From an uncultured Flavobacteriaceae bacterium (GTDB taxonomy: Bacteria > Bacteroidota > Bacteroidia > Flavobacteriales > Flavobacteriaceae): DNA of 64,000 nt. Each line of letters opens with the position of its first letter. Position 1 is the first letter of the stretch. The stretch lies in assembly GCA_905181835.1 (NCBI GenBank), contig CAJIZF010000002.1, positions 62,001 through 126,000 of the forward strand, given 5' to 3'. The position numbers were made by a program, and so were the translations under genes. The notes below the pieces were generated by a model, which saw only the letters and a list, made by a program, of their open reading frames with translations, did no database searches and had not been told where the DNA came from. Shown piece by piece: positions 16,789 through 25,641 of this stretch.

Positions 16789-19700
16789 TTAATCAACCAA
16801 AACCCATTCCCCTTTATTAATTAATGGAATAGCTTGTTTGTACTTCAACGTTTTATTTTCTCCACTCATAACATTTTTAATAGTAACTTTATCGTTTCTA
16901 CCAATCTTTGGCTGTTCTCTTACAATAGTTTCTGTTACCTGTTGTTGCTGTCGTTGCGTTTGTCCGGCAGCTCTAGAAATGGATGCTCTTTCGTCCAGAT
17001 TTTGTATTTCATCCTTTTGTTCTTTTAAACTTCGATTAGATTTTACTTGACGAGCTTCTCTAATTTGTTGTTGGTTTTTTTGAGGTAATTCTCCCTTAAA
17101 TAAGAAAGAAATCACATCTTTATTTACTTTTACTATCATTTCTTTAAATAATTCAAAAGCTTCAAACTTGTAAATTAGTAGGGGGTCTTTTTGCTCATGT
17201 ACAGCTAGTTGAACGGATTGTTTCAATTCATCCATTTTACGTAAATGGGTTTTCCAAGCATCATCAATAATTGCTAGTGAAATATTTTTCTCAAAATCTT
17301 GAATTAGTTGTTTTCCTTCTGTTGTGTAGGCTTTTTCTAAATCGGTAGCGACATTTAAGTTTTTAACACCATCAGTAAAAGGGACTAAAATACGTTTGTA
17401 TTGGTCTTTTTGTGTCTCGTACACATTTTTGATTACCGGAAATGCAATTTCAGCATTTTTAACCATTTTCTCTTGGTAATGTTTGAGTGCAGATTTGTAA
17501 ACAACACCTGCAATTTCTTGCGAATTCATATTCTCAAATTCACTTTGATTTACCGGTGAGCTGATTGAAAAATACCGTATTAATTCAAATTCAAAATTTT
17601 TATAATCTTGAGCTGCTTTATTGTCTTCAGTAATTACTTCCGCGGTATCAAATATCATATTTGCAATATCAACACTTAATCTGTCTCCAAATAAGGCGTT
17701 GTAGCGCCTTTTGTAAACAACTTCTCTTTGAGCGTTCATCACATCATCGTATTCTAACAATCGCTTACGAATACCAAAATTATTTTCCTCAACTTTTTTC
17801 TGAGCTCGCTCTATAGATTTAGAAATCATGGAATGCTGAATAACTTCTCCTTCTTTCAAACCCATTTTATCCATCATTTTGGCAATACGTTCACTACCAA
17901 AAAGTCGCATTAAATTGTCATCTAGGGCTACATAAAATTGCGAACTTCCTGGATCACCTTGACGACCACTACGACCACGTAACTGTCTATCAACACGACG
18001 GGAGTCGTGTCGCTCTGTACCTACAATAGCTAAACCTCCAGCATTTTTAACTTCATCAGATAGTTTAATATCGGTACCACGTCCTGCCATATTGGTTGCT
18101 ATAGTTACCATACCAGCTTGTCCTGCTTCCTGTACAATATCTGCTTCCTTTTTATGGAGCTTTGCGTTTAAAACGTTGTGCTTCACATTTCGGATATTTA
18201 GCATTCGGCTAAGGAGCTCTGAAATTTCAACTGATGTAGTACCAATTAAAACTGGTCTTTTTGCTTCTGTTAGTTGTGTTACTTCATCAATTACTGCATT
18301 ATATTTTTCACGTTTTGTTTTGTAAATCTTATCTTCACGATCATCTCTTAATATAGGTCTATTTGTTGGTATTTCTACCACATCCAATTGGTAGATTTCC
18401 CAAAGTTCCCCCGCTTCAGTAACTGCCGTTCCAGTCATACCAGATAGCTTGCGATACATTCTAAAGTAATTTTGAAGTGTTACGGTAGCAAAGGTTTGAG
18501 TAGCAGCTTCAATTTTTACATTTTCTTTAGCTTCAATAGCTTGGTGCAATCCATCACTGTATCTCCTTCCATCCATTATTCGTCCAGTTGACTCGTCTAC
18601 AATCATGACTTTATTATCCATGACCACATATTGAATGTCTTTTTCGAACAATGAATAAGCTTTTAACAGCTGATTCATAGTATGAATTCGCTCACTTTTT
18701 ACACCAAAATCACGAAATAACTCTTCTTTTAAATTAGCTTCTTCTTCAGAGGGGAGATTTCTTTCTTCAATTTGAGCAATTTCCACTCCAATTTCTGGCA
18801 TCACAAAGAAGTCTGGATCATCTTTACCTGAAAGATAATCAACTCCTTTATCTGTTAATTCTATTTGATTATTTTTTTCGTCAATTACGTAATATAGTTC
18901 CGCGTCAATTTTAGGCATTTCACGGTTATTATCAGACATGTACTGATTTTCAGTTTTCTGTAGAATTTGTCGTACTCCTTCTTCAGATAAAAACTTAATT
19001 AAAGCTTTGTTTTTAGGAATACCTCTGTAAACTCTCAGTAATTGAAAACCACCCTCTTTTTCATCTCCTTCTTTGATTAGCCTTTTAGCTTCTGCTAGTA
19101 CTCCTGTTAAATATTTTTTTTGAACAGAGACTATATCTGCAATTCTTGGTTTTAGGTCGTTAAATTCATGACGGTCTCCTTGCGGAACTGGACCAGAAAT
19201 AATTAAGGGTGTACGTGCATCATCGATTAATACGGAATCTACCTCATCGACAATGGAATAGTGGTGCGGTCGTTGCACTAAATCTTCAGGCGCGTGAGCC
19301 ATATTATCTCTAAGGTAATCAAAACCAAATTCATTGTTGGTTCCATAGGTAATATCTGCATTGTATGCCTTACGACGAGCTTCCGAATTAGGTTGGTGAT
19401 GATCAATACAGTCAACGGTTAACCCATGAAACTCAAACAAAGGCGCCATCCAAGCACTATCACGTTTTGCCAAGTAATCGTTTACAGTAACCAAGTGCAC
19501 TCCATTTCCTGCCAGGGCGTTTAGATACATAGGCAGTGTAGCAACAAGCGTTTTACCCTCTCCAGTTTGCATTTCTGCAACTTTTCCTTGATGTAAAGCA
19601 ATACCCCCGATTAATTGCACATCATAATGTACCATGTCCCATGTAACTTCTTTACCTGCAGCATCCCAAGAATTTTTCCAAATTGCTTTTTCACCTTCAA

Positions 19701-20145
19701 GAATCACATAGTCATTCGTTGCTGAAATTTCTCTATCAAAAGGAGTAGCATTAACTTTAAGTGTTTCATTATCTTTAAATCGTTTCGCAGTTTCTTTCAT
19801 CACCGCAAACGCTTCTGGTAAGATATTTTCTAAAGTTTTAACTTCAATTGCGTAGCGTTCATCTTTTAAAGTATCAATCTCTTTGTATAGGTCTTCTTTT
19901 TTATTGATATCTTCAATTTCACGAGATTTTAGCTCTAGTGCATCAATTTGATCTTGTATTTCTTTTTGATCAGCCTTAATTTTATTTTTGAATTCGACTG
20001 TTTTAGATCTTAATTCATCAATTGTTAGACTAGCAATTTCTGCTTCTTGATTTTTTATAAGCGCTACCATTGGTTGGATTTCACTTATATCTTTTTTGGA
20101 TTTATCCCCAACAAAGAGCTTTAGAACGTTATCTAATATTCCCAT
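16789..20145 (-). CDS. secA: Preprotein translocase ATPase SecA (large Bacteroidota form)
   Basis: Cytosolic motor that pushes unfolded preproteins through SecYEG. At 1118 residues it is longer than E. coli SecA (901) and carries the insertions usual in Bacteroidota. Visible elements are Walker A MQTGEGKTLVATLP, Walker B VDEVDSVLIDDART, the helicase motif TNMAGRGTDIKL and RQLRGRSGRQGDPG in the second ATPase domain. The C-terminus ends NKGEWVLVD and lacks the Cys-rich zinc tail that binds SecB in E. coli. The start at 20145 gives MGILDNVLKLFVGDKSKK, a normal N-terminus. A perfect palindrome lies in the leader at 20171-20196. Confidence 0.97.
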   Translation of the reverse strand: MGILDNVLKLFVGDKSKKDISEIQPMVALIKNQEAEIASLTIDELRSKTVEFKNKIKADQKEIQDQIDALELKSREIEDINKKEDLYKEIDTLKDERYAIEVKTLENILPEAFAVMKETAKRFKDNETLKVNATPFDREISATNDYVILEGEKAIWKNSWDAAGKEVTWDMVHYDVQLIGGIALHQGKVAEMQTGEGKTLVATLPMYLNALAGNGVHLVTVNDYLAKRDSAWMAPLFEFHGLTVDCIDHHQPNSEARRKAYNADITYGTNNEFGFDYLRDNMAHAPEDLVQRPHHYSIVDEVDSVLIDDARTPLIISGPVPQGDRHEFNDLKPRIADIVSVQKKYLTGVLAEAKRLIKEGDEKEGGFQLLRVYRGIPKNKALIKFLSEEGVRQILQKTENQYMSDNNREMPKIDAELYYVIDEKNNQIELTDKGVDYLSGKDDPDFFVMPEIGVEIAQIEERNLPSEEEANLKEELFRDFGVKSERIHTMNQLLKAYSLFEKDIQYVVMDNKVMIVDESTGRIMDGRRYSDGLHQAIEAKENVKIEAATQTFATVTLQNYFRMYRKLSGMTGTAVTEAGELWEIYQLDVVEIPTNRPILRDDREDKIYKTKREKYNAVIDEVTQLTEAKRPVLIGTTSVEISELLSRMLNIRNVKHNVLNAKLHKKEADIVQEAGQAGMVTIATNMAGRGTDIKLSDEVKNAGGLAIVGTERHDSRRVDRQLRGRSGRQGDPGSSQFYVALDDNLMRLFGSERIAKMMDKMGLKEGEVIQHSMISKSIERAQKKVEENNFGIRKRLLEYDDVMNAQREVVYKRRYNALFGDRLSVDIANMIFDTAEVITEDNKAAQDYKNFEFELIRYFSISSPVNQSEFENMNSQEIAGVVYKSALKHYQEKMVKNAEIAFPVIKNVYETQKDQYKRILVPFTDGVKNLNVATDLEKAYTTEGKQLIQDFEKNISLAIIDDAWKTHLRKMDELKQSVQLAVHEQKDPLLIYKFEAFELFKEMIVKVNKDVISFLFKGELPQKNQQQIREARQVKSNRSLKEQKDEIQNLDERASISRAAGQTQRQQQQVTETIVREQPKIGRNDKVTIKNVMSGENKTLKYKQAIPLINKGEWVLVD

Positions 20146-20170
20146 TTTGTATTGTGTATTGTTTACTCAA

Positions 20171-20196
20171 ATTGAAAAGTAAAATTACTTTTCAAT
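20171..20196 (-). promoter_or_regulatory. Perfect 12-bp palindrome in the secA leader
   Basis: Arms ATTGAAAAGTAA and TTACTTTTCAAT are exact reverse complements around a two-base AA spacer. The element lies 26-51 bases upstream of the secA start. It has no T-tract in the secA direction that would make it a terminator. It could be an operator or an mRNA hairpin near the ribosome-loading site. The role is unknown. Confidence 0.5.
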
Positions 20197-20266
20197 ATTT
20201 TACAAAAAAACTGCAAAAAAACAACATAGCCAAAGGTTAATATGTTTTAGTTTTTGAGTTTCAAGC

Positions 20267-20299
20267 AAAAAAAAAGTCTCTTATTTAGAGACTTTTTTC
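20267..20299 (-). terminator. Rho-independent terminator after the DUF2795 gene
   Basis: AAAAAAAAGTCTCT / AGAGACTTTTTT stem with a five-base TATTT loop, 12 bases past the stop of the minus-strand DUF2795 gene. Runs of A and T on both sides make it potentially bidirectional. It insulates secA from the upstream minus-strand gene. Confidence 0.85.
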
Positions 20300-20310
20300 T
20301 TATTAATAAT

Positions 20311-20532
20311 TTAATATTCATCTTCATTCCACAGATAATCTTCATCTGTGGGATAGTCTGGCCAAATTTCTTCAATTGAATCATAAGAATCACCTTCATC
20401 TTCTATAGCTTGGAGATTTTCGACTACCTCAAGGGGTGCTCCAGTTCTAATAGAGTAATCTATCAATTCATCTTTCGTTGCCGGCCAGGGTGCATCACTT
20501 AAGTAGGATGCCAATTCTAATGTCCAGTACAT
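20311..20532 (-). CDS. DUF2795 domain protein
   Basis: A 73-residue acidic protein matching the DUF2795 family: MYWTLELASYLSDAPWPATKDELIDY, then APLEVVENLQ and a very acidic tail (YPTDEDYLWNEDEY). DUF2795 proteins are small, helical and of unknown function. It is monocistronic, with a promoter-like TTG-N19-TATTTTTG upstream and a strong terminator downstream. Its position just before secA is common in this bacterial group from memory, but no functional link is established. Confidence 0.85.
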   Translation of the reverse strand: MYWTLELASYLSDAPWPATKDELIDYSIRTGAPLEVVENLQAIEDEGDSYDSIEEIWPDYPTDEDYLWNEDEY

Positions 20533-20555
20533 AGACTTGTGTATTTAAATTTCTG

Positions 20556-20585
20556 CAAAAATAATTTTTTTGATCAAAAAGTCAA
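20556..20585 (-). promoter_or_regulatory. Promoter of the DUF2795 gene (TTG-N19-TATTTTTG)
   Basis: Read on the minus strand, TTG (20583-20585) is followed after 19 bases by TATTTTTG (20556-20563), matching the -33/-7 arrangement known for Bacteroidota. The -7 box is 23 bases from the start codon. Confidence 0.6.
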
Positions 20586-20664
20586 GTATAATCGTAATTA
20601 TTTATGATTTATTTTTAAGAACGTATGTAGTGAGCTGATATACAAATTATTAAATAATTGTTTT

Positions 20665-21246
20665 TTAATTGTTTTTAAGTTTTTTTGGAACCCATTTCAG
20701 TTCATCTACTTCCATATCAGATGACAACTTTCGTGCCAATACAAAAAGAAAATCAGATAGTCTATTTAAATATTTTAATACAAGACTATTTATTGGTTCT
20801 TGTTCATTAAGTAATGTTGTTAAACGTTCACTACGTCGACATATACAACGCGCTACGTGACAATGTGACACAATAGGGTGTCCTCCAGGAAGAATAAAAT
20901 GAGTCATAGGAGATAGTTGTTCATTCATTTGATCTATTTTATTTTCTAAAAGTTGAACATCCTCTTCATCAATTTTTGGTATATTCAAACGTTCTTTTCC
21001 ATTTTTTAATTTTTCTTTCTCTGGGTCTGTTGCCAAAATTGCGCCTAATGTGAATAGCCGTTCTTGTATATGCATCAATAACTCTTTTGTTTCAATATCA
21101 ATTTCCTGATCTCTAATTAAACCTAGATACGAATTTAGTTCATCAACTGTTCCATAGCTTTCTATTCGAATATGATATTTTGGAACTCTAGTGCCGCCGT
21201 ATAAGGCTGTGGTTCCATTATCTCCAGTTTTTGTGTATATTTTCAT
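20665..21246 (-). CDS. Cob(I)alamin adenosyltransferase, PduO type
   Basis: Transfers the adenosyl group of ATP to cob(I)alamin to make adenosylcobalamin. The 193-residue protein has the PduO-type N-terminal nucleotide-binding motif YTKTGDNGTTALYGG, the YGTVDELNSYLG helix, the HFILPGG segment and the C-terminal CRRSERL...LKYLNRLSDFLFVLAR signature. This supplies the cofactor of methylmalonyl-CoA mutase, and the mutase-associated GTPase MeaB lies at 11570-12652. A 53-residue membrane protein gene is 31 bases upstream on the same strand. Confidence 0.95.
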   Translation of the reverse strand: MKIYTKTGDNGTTALYGGTRVPKYHIRIESYGTVDELNSYLGLIRDQEIDIETKELLMHIQERLFTLGAILATDPEKEKLKNGKERLNIPKIDEEDVQLLENKIDQMNEQLSPMTHFILPGGHPIVSHCHVARCICRRSERLTTLLNEQEPINSLVLKYLNRLSDFLFVLARKLSSDMEVDELKWVPKKLKNN

Positions 21247-21277
21247 AGAAAATGATTTTTTATCAACGATTAGTTGA

Positions 21278-21439
21278 TCATTTTATTTGTTTTTTTTTGT
21301 AATAATTATTTCTAAAACTTTTATTGCCTCTATTGCGTCTTGTCCTGGTATTGTATTTATTCCAAAAGTAAAGTATTATAAGTAAAGCAATACCACCAAT
21401 TATTAATAACAAAGGATTTGATAAACTAAAAGAATTCAT
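21278..21439 (-). CDS. Small single-pass membrane protein, 53 residues
   Basis: An open frame of 54 codons including TGA, starting at the ATG on the minus strand at 21439. The product has one hydrophobic helix at about residues 9-25 (PLLLIIGGIALLIILYF), then a strongly basic tail rich in Arg, Asn and Lys (NTRTRRNRGNK, ending YYKKKQIK). This pattern predicts a single-pass protein with its tail in the cytoplasm. The frame fills the gap between the ABC ATPase and the cobalamin adenosyltransferase, 38 and 31 bases from each, all on the same strand. I do not recognise a family. Conservation in related genomes would decide whether it is real. Confidence 0.6.
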   Translation of the reverse strand: MNSFSLSNPLLLIIGGIALLIILYFWNKYNTRTRRNRGNKSFRNNYYKKKQIK

Positions 21440-21477
21440 AATTTGAAATTAGATTTACAAATATAGAATATAAATGT

Positions 21478-22164
21478 TTATTGATTTTTTATATCACTTG
21501 CTACCACGCCATCAACTAAGCGAATTACTCGATGTGCGTATTTGGCAATATCCTCTTCGTGAGTAACAATAATTACGGTATTCCCATTTCTATGTATTTC
21601 ATCAAATAAACCCATAATTTCAACAGAGGTTTTTGAATCTAAATTTCCGGTGGGTTCATCAGCTAATATAATAGAAGGTTTGTTTACAAGCGCTCTACCA
21701 ACAGCAACTCTTTGTCGTTGTCCACCAGACAATTGACTAGATTTGTGATCCATTCTATCTGCTAAACCGACATCTGCTAAAACTTTTTCTGCTTGTTTTT
21801 TACGCTCCTCTTTGGAGGATCCTGCATAAACCATTGGCAATGCAACGTTTTCTAGTGCAGTAGTTCTTGGTAATAAATTAAATGTTTGAAATACAAAGCC
21901 AATTTCTTTATTTCTAATTTCGGCAAGTTCATCTTGAGACATATTGCTCACATCTTTACCGTTTAATTCGTATGTGCCGGCTGTTGGAGTATCTAAACAG
22001 CCAAGAAGATTCATTAAAGTAGATTTTCCGGATCCAGAAGGTCCCATTAAAGCTACATATTCTCCACGTTTTATATCTAAATCGATTCCTTTTAAAACTT
22101 TTACAACCTCATTTCCTAAGGGAAAATTTCTTATGATACCTCTAATTTTTATTACTAAACTCAT
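21478..22164 (-). CDS. ABC transporter ATP-binding protein (LolD/MacB type)
   Basis: A 228-residue ATPase with Walker [10 protein letters not shown] (about residues 41-49), Q-loop near [12 protein letters not shown], signature [15 protein letters not shown], Walker [13 protein letters not shown] and the H-loop in VIIVTHEE. The sequence class matches the LolD/MacB/FtsE group that works with FtsX-like permeases for lipoprotein release or efflux. No permease is next to it, so the partner is encoded elsewhere. It is followed by the small membrane protein gene on the same strand. Confidence 0.9.
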   Translation of the reverse strand: MSLVIKIRGIIRNFPLGNEVVKVLKGIDLDIKRGEYVALMGPSGSGKSTLMNLLGCLDTPTAGTYELNGKDVSNMSQDELAEIRNKEIGFVFQTFNLLPRTTALENVALPMVYAGSSKEERKKQAEKVLADVGLADRMDHKSSQLSGGQRQRVAVGRALVNKPSIILADEPTGNLDSKTSVEIMGLFDEIHRNGNTVIIVTHEEDIAKYAHRVIRLVDGVVASDIKNQ

Positions 22165-22232
22165 TATTTGCAGTGAATTTTATTTTTTACAATATACTAT
22201 TTATTCCATAAGACGCATTCAGGTATTGCTTG

Positions 22233-23006
22233 TTACAATCTGATAGTGAAATGTTGTTTAGGTTGTTCTTTTCTGAAAAATAAAAAACCCCAATAGAAAG
22301 TATCAATACTTACGGTAATTTCTTTTTGCTTTTTTATGATATTCCATGCTTCAGTCATTTCTTTGCTCCAATAAATATTGTTAATAATAAACACCGATTC
22401 GTTGTGGGAGTATTTTAATAAGGAATTAAAATTTTCAATAGTGCTTTCTTTATCACAGGTGCCATCAAGATAAACTAAATCTAAATTTTCATAATTACTC
22501 TTTTTAAAAAAGTCTTTAAAAGAGGAGGTGTCTATTTGGATATTTTTTAACTGATAGCTTTTAAATACCTTTTTTGCTATGTCTGATATATTTTTATTAA
22601 CCTCTACCGTTTTAATAATACTGTTATTAGAGGCAATTGCCATTGCTGCCGAACCAAGCCCAACAGAGGTTCCTAATTCTAAAACGTTTTTTGGTTTAAA
22701 ATAATTAGTTATACGATACAATTGTTTTTGTTTTTTGTAAGAGGAGCCTTCACCTTTTACAATAGTAGAAATTTTTTGATGATTGGACTGAAAGACTTTT
22801 GAGGCTTCAGAATAATGTTTAACCTTAACCAAATCCTGATTATAAATTAATTTGTTTCGTAACGCTTTTAAATTATGATAAGCAGAGAAAGGAGTTTTAT
22901 CGTAAAAGCACTTAGTAATTAAATCGTAAACAAAAGGTGAATGAATTCCGTGTTGATTTGAAGATTTTAGCAAAAAATTCAGACGTGATTTAATTCGATA
23001 CCACAT
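22233..23006 (-). CDS. Class I SAM-dependent methyltransferase (O-methyltransferase-like)
   Basis: A 257-residue protein with a Rossmann-type SAM-binding core: NVLELGTSVGLGSAAMA (motif I, about residues 108-124), IKTVEVNK (motif II), LDLVYLDGTCD (motif IV). The N-terminal 90 residues are basic, with HGIHSPFVYDLI near the start, a motif seen in flavobacterial members. The substrate is unknown. It ends 68 bases before the ABC ATPase and begins 11 bases after the M14 peptidase stop, on the same strand, so co-transcription with the peptidase is likely. Confidence 0.85.
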   Translation of the reverse strand: MWYRIKSRLNFLLKSSNQHGIHSPFVYDLITKCFYDKTPFSAYHNLKALRNKLIYNQDLVKVKHYSEASKVFQSNHQKISTIVKGEGSSYKKQKQLYRITNYFKPKNVLELGTSVGLGSAAMAIASNNSIIKTVEVNKNISDIAKKVFKSYQLKNIQIDTSSFKDFFKKSNYENLDLVYLDGTCDKESTIENFNSLLKYSHNESVFIINNIYWSKEMTEAWNIIKKQKEITVSIDTFYWGFLFFRKEQPKQHFTIRL

Positions 23007-23017
23007 TTTAAGTAAAA

Positions 23018-25507
23018 TTACAATCTAAATTTATTATTATTAACAAAGAATATAGCATTCGCTAAAAATAACTTTCCATTTTCCCAAAAAGATCTAAATA
23101 AAACGTCATCCACCATATAAATAATGCTACCCTTTCCTAATCTTTTTTCGCCAAAGACAAGCGAATTTTTAAGATTTTTTTTAGCGAATTCACCAGAAAA
23201 TCCTGCCACACTTATAGCATCCCCGTCAATATAACCAACATTATACCCTTGATCAATTAATTGATATGATTCACTACCTTTCTTTAAACTGAAGTAGTCT
23301 TTAGGATAGCCAAAAGCCATTGGGTGTGAATTGTCAATAGTTATTTTATAAACACTTCCAGTTATTGTGTTTTTTAAATTATTAATTTCTTTTTGCTCAT
23401 AAGGCAGTAATTTTTCTTCTAAGTTATTTTGCATTTTTTCAGAAATTAATACCGTCTCATTTTGAGAAATTCCAAATTCTTTTTTATCATTAAATAATTC
23501 GACTGATTCACCCATTGCAATAATTTTTCCACCTTCTTTAATCCATTTTTTTAAAAGTTGAATTCCATCTTCGTTGAGAGCATTCCAATAAAAAGTTTCT
23601 GGTAAAATCAATACATCAAAATTATCCAATGCGTTGTAACTAAAGTTATTTATATCTATAGATGTTACCGGATATTTTAATTCAGTTTCAAAAAAGTACC
23701 ATAACGATCCATAACTTAGGGATGAAACGCCTTTTCCTTTTAGTAAAGCAATACGTTGTTTAGGTATTAACTTAACATCTGGAGAACCGAAATCAGTCCC
23801 GTTATCAGAAAAACTTGAATTAACAACCACTAATTGACGTTGGTGTTGATTGGCAATATTTGTTATTAATTCATCAAAATATAAACTATTTTTATTGTCA
23901 CTTCGAGTAATAATTAAACTTCCTCTTGCATAGGAAATATTATTAAAACTGAGCTCTTTTTCTGAAAAACGAACCTTAACATCATGGAGTAACAAATCAG
24001 CTAAAAATGATACATCATACATGCTAGTCCAATGACTAATATAACCTACACTTTTTAGAGAAGGCTCGTTATGTATTGTGATTATTTTTTTTGATTCATT
24101 AGATTCTAAAAGTTGAGTGCTAGCTACTGTTTCAAGCCCGTATGCGTAGGGTAAACTCCATGAAGTAATATCATATGTTAGTGGATTACTGAGTTTAGTG
24201 TCTGGTTCAAATAAAGTTTTTACCATTTTTCCTTTTGGTTGATCTGTACTGACTATAATTGCATTTTTGGCATCGATAGATCCTTTTTTTTGAATTTTAT
24301 ATCGAAATCCAGAGATGCTATTATTAACGGAATAACCCCATTTTATATCGTGTAAGTTCAATAAGTTAGTCAGTTTTTTTTTATGATCTATATTTCCGTT
24401 CAAGACATAGCTTTTATACTTTAACTGATCATTTTTAAAATATTGACTAAACTCTTCGTTCAGTTTTTTTGCATTTTGAGAAGATATTTCAACAGTTGAT
24501 AAACTGGTGGTTGTGTGGTGCTTTATCCTGTCTACTAGGGTTAGTTTTATTCCTTCATCATTGTCAATTCCTAGACCCGCTCTACCATGACCTGCTTGTT
24601 CATAGGTCATTCCAATAGCTCCCATAAACGTGGGATACGTGTCTCCATAACTAGGATACAATAAATCAAATCGTTCTCTAGTAAAAAAAAGCCAGCCCTC
24701 ACGATCAAAATATTTTGCATGATTTTTTCCAATTTGTAATTGAAACTTTCGTTGCCAATCTGAAATCACTTCATGAAATGGCTCTGCTGCTGGAGCAAAA
24801 TAATAGGGCTCGTTGATTCCTTGTTCATGAAAATCTACATGAATATGCGGCATCCATTGATTGTAAAGTTTCAATCGTTGCTTCGTTTCAACTTGGCTTG
24901 CCCAGACCCAATCTCTGTTTAAATCAAATAGATAGTGATTTGGTCTTCCGCTTGGCCATGGCTCGTTATGTTCTGTTGCGTTTTGATTGGTATCGTATGG
25001 GGATGCTTTTACTTGGTTGTACCAATTTACATATCGATCCCGACCATCGGGGTTTACACAGGGGTCTATAATAATGACTGTATTCTCCAGCCATAATTTC
25101 TTATCAACAATCAATTCATATAAGGTCTGCATAGCAGCTTCAGTACTCGAAGCTTCATTGCCGTGAACATTATAACTTAACCATACGATAGCTATTTCAG
25201 GATTTGCAGCTCCTTCTTTAATTCCAGCATTTATAAGATTGTTAGTTTTAATCAATTCGATATTCTCTAAGTTTTCTTTAGAGGAAACTAGGGCATAGGT
25301 TAACAAACGACGTTCATTTGTTTTTCCATAACTTCCATAAGTAACCAAATCACTGTTGTTGGCTATGTAATAAAAATAATTAACTACATCAGCATGACGT
25401 GTAAATTGTGTGCCTATATCGTAGCCTAAAAATTCTGAAGGGGATTTAATTTGAGCATATAAATTAAAAGAAATAAATACTATAAGAAGAACGAAATAAC
25501 GAATCAT
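23018..25507 (-). CDS. Secreted M14 zinc carboxypeptidase with a C-terminal amidotransferase-like domain
   Basis: An 829-residue exported metallopeptidase. The frame continues upstream to 25534, but the ATG at 25507 gives a signal peptide (MIRYFVLLIVFISFNLYAQ). The M14 domain (about 40-350) has the zinc motif HGNEASSTEA, the arginine-containing NPDGRDRYVNWYNQ, LNRDWVWASQVE, the third ligand in HVDFHEQG and catalytic Glu in TYEQAGHGRAG. Residues of about 590-700 resemble a class I glutamine-amidotransferase-like fold (VALLKGKGVSSLSYGSLW, LILPET). It is paralogous to the gene at 41559-44078. It should trim peptides outside the cytoplasm. Confidence 0.9.
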   Translation of the reverse strand: MIRYFVLLIVFISFNLYAQIKSPSEFLGYDIGTQFTRHADVVNYFYYIANNSDLVTYGSYGKTNERRLLTYALVSSKENLENIELIKTNNLINAGIKEGAANPEIAIVWLSYNVHGNEASSTEAAMQTLYELIVDKKLWLENTVIIIDPCVNPDGRDRYVNWYNQVKASPYDTNQNATEHNEPWPSGRPNHYLFDLNRDWVWASQVETKQRLKLYNQWMPHIHVDFHEQGINEPYYFAPAAEPFHEVISDWQRKFQLQIGKNHAKYFDREGWLFFTRERFDLLYPSYGDTYPTFMGAIGMTYEQAGHGRAGLGIDNDEGIKLTLVDRIKHHTTTSLSTVEISSQNAKKLNEEFSQYFKNDQLKYKSYVLNGNIDHKKKLTNLLNLHDIKWGYSVNNSISGFRYKIQKKGSIDAKNAIIVSTDQPKGKMVKTLFEPDTKLSNPLTYDITSWSLPYAYGLETVASTQLLESNESKKIITIHNEPSLKSVGYISHWTSMYDVSFLADLLLHDVKVRFSEKELSFNNISYARGSLIITRSDNKNSLYFDELITNIANQHQRQLVVVNSSFSDNGTDFGSPDVKLIPKQRIALLKGKGVSSLSYGSLWYFFETELKYPVTSIDINNFSYNALDNFDVLILPETFYWNALNEDGIQLLKKWIKEGGKIIAMGESVELFNDKKEFGISQNETVLISEKMQNNLEEKLLPYEQKEINNLKNTITGSVYKITIDNSHPMAFGYPKDYFSLKKGSESYQLIDQGYNVGYIDGDAISVAGFSGEFAKKNLKNSLVFGEKRLGKGSIIYMVDDVLFRSFWENGKLFLANAIFFVNNNKFRL

Positions 25508-25641
25508 AATTAAATTTTTGTAAAGTGCTTGCAATTTAAAAAATGTTTTAGATTTCGACCCATATAATTTTAATTAACATTCTCTTTCAAATGAACAATT
25601 AAGGATTTTGTATTTTTACGAATTATATCGCAATCCAATTT

